Shown here piece after piece: positions 4,072 to 6,952 of a stretch of DNA of 6,952 bases. The stretch lies in assembly GCA_003695455.1 (NCBI GenBank), contig RFJF01000706.1:1-6952 (forward strand). The letters run 5' to 3'. Each line of letters begins with the position of its first letter. Position 1 is the stretch's first letter. A program made the translations under genes and the position numbers. Origin of the DNA: Chloroflexota bacterium (lineage in GTDB: Bacteria; Chloroflexota; Anaerolineae; 4572-78; J111). The notes beneath the pieces were generated by a model. It worked only from the letters and a program-made list of their open reading frames with translations, was not told the origin of the DNA and made no database searches.

Positions 4072-6952
4072 TCACTGCGTACCGGTGATGACCTGGCTGC
4101 CCCCCACCGAGCCGGGAACCGGGGTCAGCGTGGGTGTGTTGCTGGGCAACGGCGTGACCGTTGCGGTGGGTGTCCCGGTTGGAAGCTCGGCCGGCAGGGT
4201 GGCGGTTGGGGTAGACGTTGGCGGCTCAAGGGTGAGGGTGGGGGTCAGGGTTGAAGTAGCGGTGGGTGTGAGAACGAGTGTTGGCGTTGCCACAGTTGCC
4301 GTTGCTGTAGGGGTAGCGGCAGGTGTGGGTGTGGATGTGCCGGTGGGTTGCAGAGTTGGGGTGACCGTGGGTGATGCAGTGGGGGTGGGTGCGTTGTCAA
4401 CCAGCACCCTAACTCGATTTTCAAACGCGCCGCCGCTCTGGTCAACCACTAACAGCCGAATGGTGTACGGTCCGTTTTCAAGCTGGGTTGAATCAAACAC
4501 GCCCAACGTTCCCTGCTCTACAATTTGATGCACCGGGTCCTGAATCACCACAAACGCCTGCGGGCCGGTTCCCACGCCCAGTTCAACCTGGTAGTGGGAA
4601 AAGTTGGCCGCCGCCGCCGAGCCTTCGAGCGAAAGTACGCCGCGCACGGTGCTGCCATCCAGCGGGTTGGTAATTTTGGCAACGATGTTGGTGGAGGGGC
4701 AGTACTCGTCCGGCGGCTGCGGAATGCCGTGCTGTTCGGCCCACTCCCGGCCATCGGGCGGAAACACCTGGTAGTAGCGCTGTTCTACGTTGGCCCGGCA
4801 AAATTCGTTGGCGCGCAGACCGCTGTTCAAATCAATGTCAATCAACTGGTGAATGTCGTGTTCGGGGCCAAGGGGCGGCTGGTCGCGGAAGAACACTTCT
4901 TTTTTGCGCGCCGGGCAGACGTCACTGGGGATTGTACCAGAATCGGCGCAGACTTCCAACTCAATGATGGAATCGGGCCGGTTGAAATCACGCACGGGCA
5001 ATCCTTCATGGGCGCGTTCCATAAAATTGTGCCAGATTGGGCCGGCGCCGGTCAGGCCACTGACGTCAATCATCGGGCTGTGATCAGAATTGCCCACCCA
5101 CACGCCGGTCACAATATCGGGGGTGTAGCCGATGGTCCAATTATCGCGGAAATCGTTGGTGGTGCCGGTTTTGGCGGCGCCGGGCCGGGAGAGGTTGAGC
5201 GCGCTATTTGGCCCAAAAGAAAGGGCGCGGGCTTCGTTATCGGCCAGAATGTTGGTGATGAGATAGGCGTGTTCCGGGCGCAGCACCCGTTGGGGCTGGT
5301 GGCGGATGGGGTCAATGGCGCGGCCAAAACTATCGTGGATGCTCAAAATGGCGGTAGGCGGAACCCGCACCCCGCCGTTGGCCATGGCCTGAAACGCGCC
5401 GGTCATTTCCAGCAGGGGAACCTCGCCGCTGCCCAGCGTGAGCGACAGGCCGTAATCGTTGCGGGTAAGGGTGGTAATGCCCAACCGGGCGGCCATTTCC
5501 TTGAGCGATTCTATGCCAAGCGCTTCCAGCGTTTTGATGGGCGGAATATTGTACGAATTTGCCAGCGCTTCTCGCAGCAGCACCGGCCCGTGAAATTTGT
5601 CATCGTAGTTGCGGGGTTTGTACACGCCGCCCGCGCCGTCAGGGTACTCAACCGGGGTATCCATCAGCAGGGTACTGGGCGTGTAGCCTAATTGCTCAAA
5701 CGCGGCCAGGTAGGTGAGCGGCTTCATGGTTGAGCCGGGCTGGCGCGGGCTGACGGCCATGTTCACCTGCCCGTCAATGGTTTCATCTCTGAAATCCTTG
5801 CTGCCCACCATGGCCAAAATCTGGCCGCTTTCCACATCGAGCGCCGTCAGCGCGCCGTTGGTTACGTTGCGGCCGGCCAGCGCATTTACCTGATTGCGAA
5901 CCTCCTCTTCTGCAATGGCCTGCAAGCGGGGGTCCAGCGTGGTTTGCACGCGCAAACCGGCCTGATAAATGTACTCCGGCGGCACAATCTGCTCCAGTTC
6001 CTGCCGCACAAAGGTGACAAAATGGGGCGCTTCAAACGCAGAACCGAGCGGGCGCAGGGGCAGGTCGGCCAATTTGGCCGCTTCGGCCTGCGCCGGGCTG
6101 ATGTACCCGGCCTCAACCATCAGGTTGAGTACATCGGCCTGCCGTTTTTTTGCGCCTTCGGGGTTAACGTAGGGGTCGTGTACCGCCGGCGACTGGGGCA
6201 GGCCGGCCAGCAGGGCGGCTTCGGGCAGGGTCAGGTCGGCGGCCGATTTGCCAAAGTAGGTCTGCGCGGCGGCCTCGATGCCGTAAGCCAGGTTGCCGTA
6301 GTAAATCTGGTTGAGGTAAATTTCAAGAATCTGTTCTTTGGTGTAGCGCCGGCTTATTTCTACCGCCAGCACGGCTTCCTTGATTTTACGGGTCAGCGAT
6401 TGCTCGGTGCGTTCATTCTGGCTGAGCAGCACATTGCGGGCCAACTGCTGGGTGATGGTGCTGGCCCCGGAGACAATTTCGCCCTCGCTGACGTTGTAGT
6501 ACACGGCGCGGGCCACGGCAATGGGGTCAACTCCCACGTTCACATAAAAAAAGCGGTCTTCGGTGGCAATGGTGGCCTGCACCAGTTGGGGTGAAATCTG
6601 GCTGAGCGGCACGGTGGTACGCCGCCCGCCGGTGGGGTCAATGATTTCCCACAGCAGGTTGCCGTCGCGGTCTAAAATTTGGGTAGTGGCAAAATGGGAT
6701 GACCGCGCCCGCAGTTCATCTGCCGAGGGCAGTTGGGCGGCAATCCAGAAGTAGCCAATCACACTGCCGGCCAGTGCCAGCACGCCCAACAACAAGCCTG
6801 CCACAATCAAAAGTGACACTATTCGGCCTGCCCAACGCCACCAGTTGCGGGCCGGTTTGGGTGGCGGTTCGGCTTGCCGGGTTTGGGCCACGGTGGGCGG
6901 CGGAACCGGGCGCGGCGCAGGTGTGGCAGGGCGCTGCGCAGGCCGGTGAATC
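4072..6952 (-). CDS. Class A penicillin-binding protein (glycosyltransferase GT51 + transpeptidase), 5' end probably outside window
   Basis: This bifunctional peptidoglycan synthase polymerises lipid II and crosslinks the strands outside the membrane. Numbering from the GTG at 6891, one membrane helix lies at about 24-50. GT51 motifs are ATEDRFFY with Glu111 (catalytic) at 109-116, [12 protein letters not shown] at 142-153, RKIKE at 168-172, [12 protein letters not shown] at 188-199 and [12 protein letters not shown] at 224-235. Transpeptidase motifs are SxxK at Ser387-Lys390 (nucleophile Ser387), SYN at 446-448 and KTGTT at 574-578. Then come a four-cysteine stretch (Cys648, 659, 698, 731), an Ig/fibronectin-like domain (about 736-833) and a Thr/Pro-rich tail to the end. 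From the GTG it is 939 residues, longer than simple PBP1A proteins because of these C-terminal additions. The frame stays open past the GTG to the right edge, reading a Pro/Arg/Ala-rich stretch with no ATG; the GTG lacks a Shine-Dalgarno, so the real start is probably off the window. It is the upstream partner of the transglutaminase gene (23-base gap). The exact subtype name (ponA, mrcA, pbp1A) is not assigned. Confidence 0.93.
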   Translation of the reverse strand, partial: IHRPAQRPATPAPRPVPPPTVAQTRQAEPPPKPARNWWRWAGRIVSLLIVAGLLLGVLALAGSVIGYFWIAAQLPSADELRARSSHFATTQILDRDGNLLWEIIDPTGGRRTTVPLSQISPQLVQATIATEDRFFYVNVGVDPIAVARAVYYNVSEGEIVSGASTITQQLARNVLLSQNERTEQSLTRKIKEAVLAVEISRRYTKEQILEIYLNQIYYGNLAYGIEAAAQTYFGKSAADLTLPEAALLAGLPQSPAVHDPYVNPEGAKKRQADVLNLMVEAGYISPAQAEAAKLADLPLRPLGSAFEAPHFVTFVRQELEQIVPPEYIYQAGLRVQTTLDPRLQAIAEEEVRNQVNALAGRNVTNGALTALDVESGQILAMVGSKDFRDETIDGQVNMAVSPRQPGSTMKPLTYLAAFEQLGYTPSTLLMDTPVEYPDGAGGVYKPRNYDDKFHGPVLLREALANSYNIPPIKTLEALGIESLKEMAARLGITTLTRNDYGLSLTLGSGEVPLLEMTGAFQAMANGGVRVPPTAILSIHDSFGRAIDPIRHQPQRVLRPEHAYLITNILADNEARALSFGPNSALNLSRPGAAKTGTTNDFRDNWTIGYTPDIVTGVWVGNSDHSPMIDVSGLTGAGPIWHNFMERAHEGLPVRDFNRPDSIIELEVCADSGTIPSDVCPARKKEVFFRDQPPLGPEHDIHQLIDIDLNSGLRANEFCRANVEQRYYQVFPPDGREWAEQHGIPQPPDEYCPSTNIVAKITNPLDGSTVRGVLSLEGSAAAANFSHYQVELGVGTGPQAFVVIQDPVHQIVEQGTLGVFDSTQLENGPYTIRLLVVDQSGGAFENRVRVLVDNAPTPTASPTVTPTLQPTGTSTPTPAATPTATATVATPTLVLTPTATSTLTPTLTLEPPTSTPTATLPAELPTGTPTATVTPLPSNTPTLTPVPGSVGGSQVITGTQ
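4114..4392 (-). repeat. Thr/Pro-rich low-complexity tract in the penicillin-binding protein
   Basis: Residues 834-926 of the penicillin-binding protein contain 34 Thr and 22 Pro in 93 positions, with only two charged residues (Glu889, Glu902) and short PTxT and TPT motifs throughout. There is no exact DNA-level tandem repeat. Such tracts are typical extracytoplasmic linkers or spacers in Chloroflexota exported proteins and are plausible sites of O-glycosylation. Here it is followed by only about 13 residues ([13 protein letters not shown]) and no domain or anchor. Confidence 0.85.
4230..4250 (+). other. G-quadruplex-capable motif on the template strand
   Basis: Four G-runs (4230-4232, 4236-4238, 4240-4244, 4248-4250) are separated by loops of 3, 1 and 3 bases, which fits the usual G3+N1-7 pattern. 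It lies inside the Thr/Pro-coding tract of the minus-strand gene, so the G-rich strand is the transcription template. It may be only a by-product of Thr/Pro codon composition. Confidence 0.45.

Noticed and set aside
3851..4528. 225-codon plus-strand frame with Val-Gly-Val repeats
   Set aside because: The VGV-rich repeat is simply the reverse strand of the Thr/Pro-coding tract, and the frame overlaps two well-supported minus-strand genes.
4525..5691. 388-codon open frame on the plus strand
   Set aside because: It lies wholly antisense to the penicillin-binding protein with all its catalytic motifs. The translation is Gly/Ala/Val/Arg-rich with no recognisable domain, as expected of a shadow frame in GC-rich DNA.

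Overview
The window looks like chromosomal DNA of a Chloroflexota bacterium, most likely Anaerolineae or Caldilineae. This is an inference from three things: the GC-rich sequence, the long Thr/Pro ('TPTxTPT') low-complexity tail on an exported protein, and the style of the transglutaminase and penicillin-binding proteins. There are no rRNA or tRNA genes, no insertion sequence, no CRISPR array and no phage genes. The coding content is ordinary cell-envelope housekeeping. I do not see a clearly new biological system.

Layout. Positions 1-394 (+) hold the 3' end of a DsbA-family thioredoxin-fold oxidoreductase. A 142-base gap (395-536) follows, with a good sigma70-type promoter, a strong bulged hairpin and a GGAGG ribosome-binding site. 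Positions 537-1559 (+) encode a complete dTDP-glucose 4,6-dehydratase (RmlB), which commits dTDP-glucose to deoxysugar synthesis. A 170-base convergent gap (1560-1729) carries an inverted-repeat element built of 9-base units and a bidirectional intrinsic terminator.

The rest of the window, on the minus strand, is a two-gene transcription unit. A class A (bifunctional) penicillin-binding protein (4072 to the right edge, 5' end outside the window) is followed after 23 bases by a TgpA-like membrane transglutaminase-domain protein (1730-4048). The short gap between them is a degenerate 7-base repeat that also supplies the second gene's start codon.

How the genes relate. The penicillin-binding protein polymerises and crosslinks peptidoglycan outside the membrane. 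The transglutaminase-like protein places a Cys-protease-fold domain in the same compartment. RmlB makes a precursor for surface polysaccharide or glycan decoration. The DsbA-like protein is a redox enzyme whose link to the others is not shown by the sequence. The points most worth a second look are the heptad repeat that sets the stop/start junction, the nonamer inverted repeat between the convergent genes, the unanchored Thr/Pro tail with four cysteines on the penicillin-binding protein, and the Asp-to-Glu change in the transglutaminase triad.
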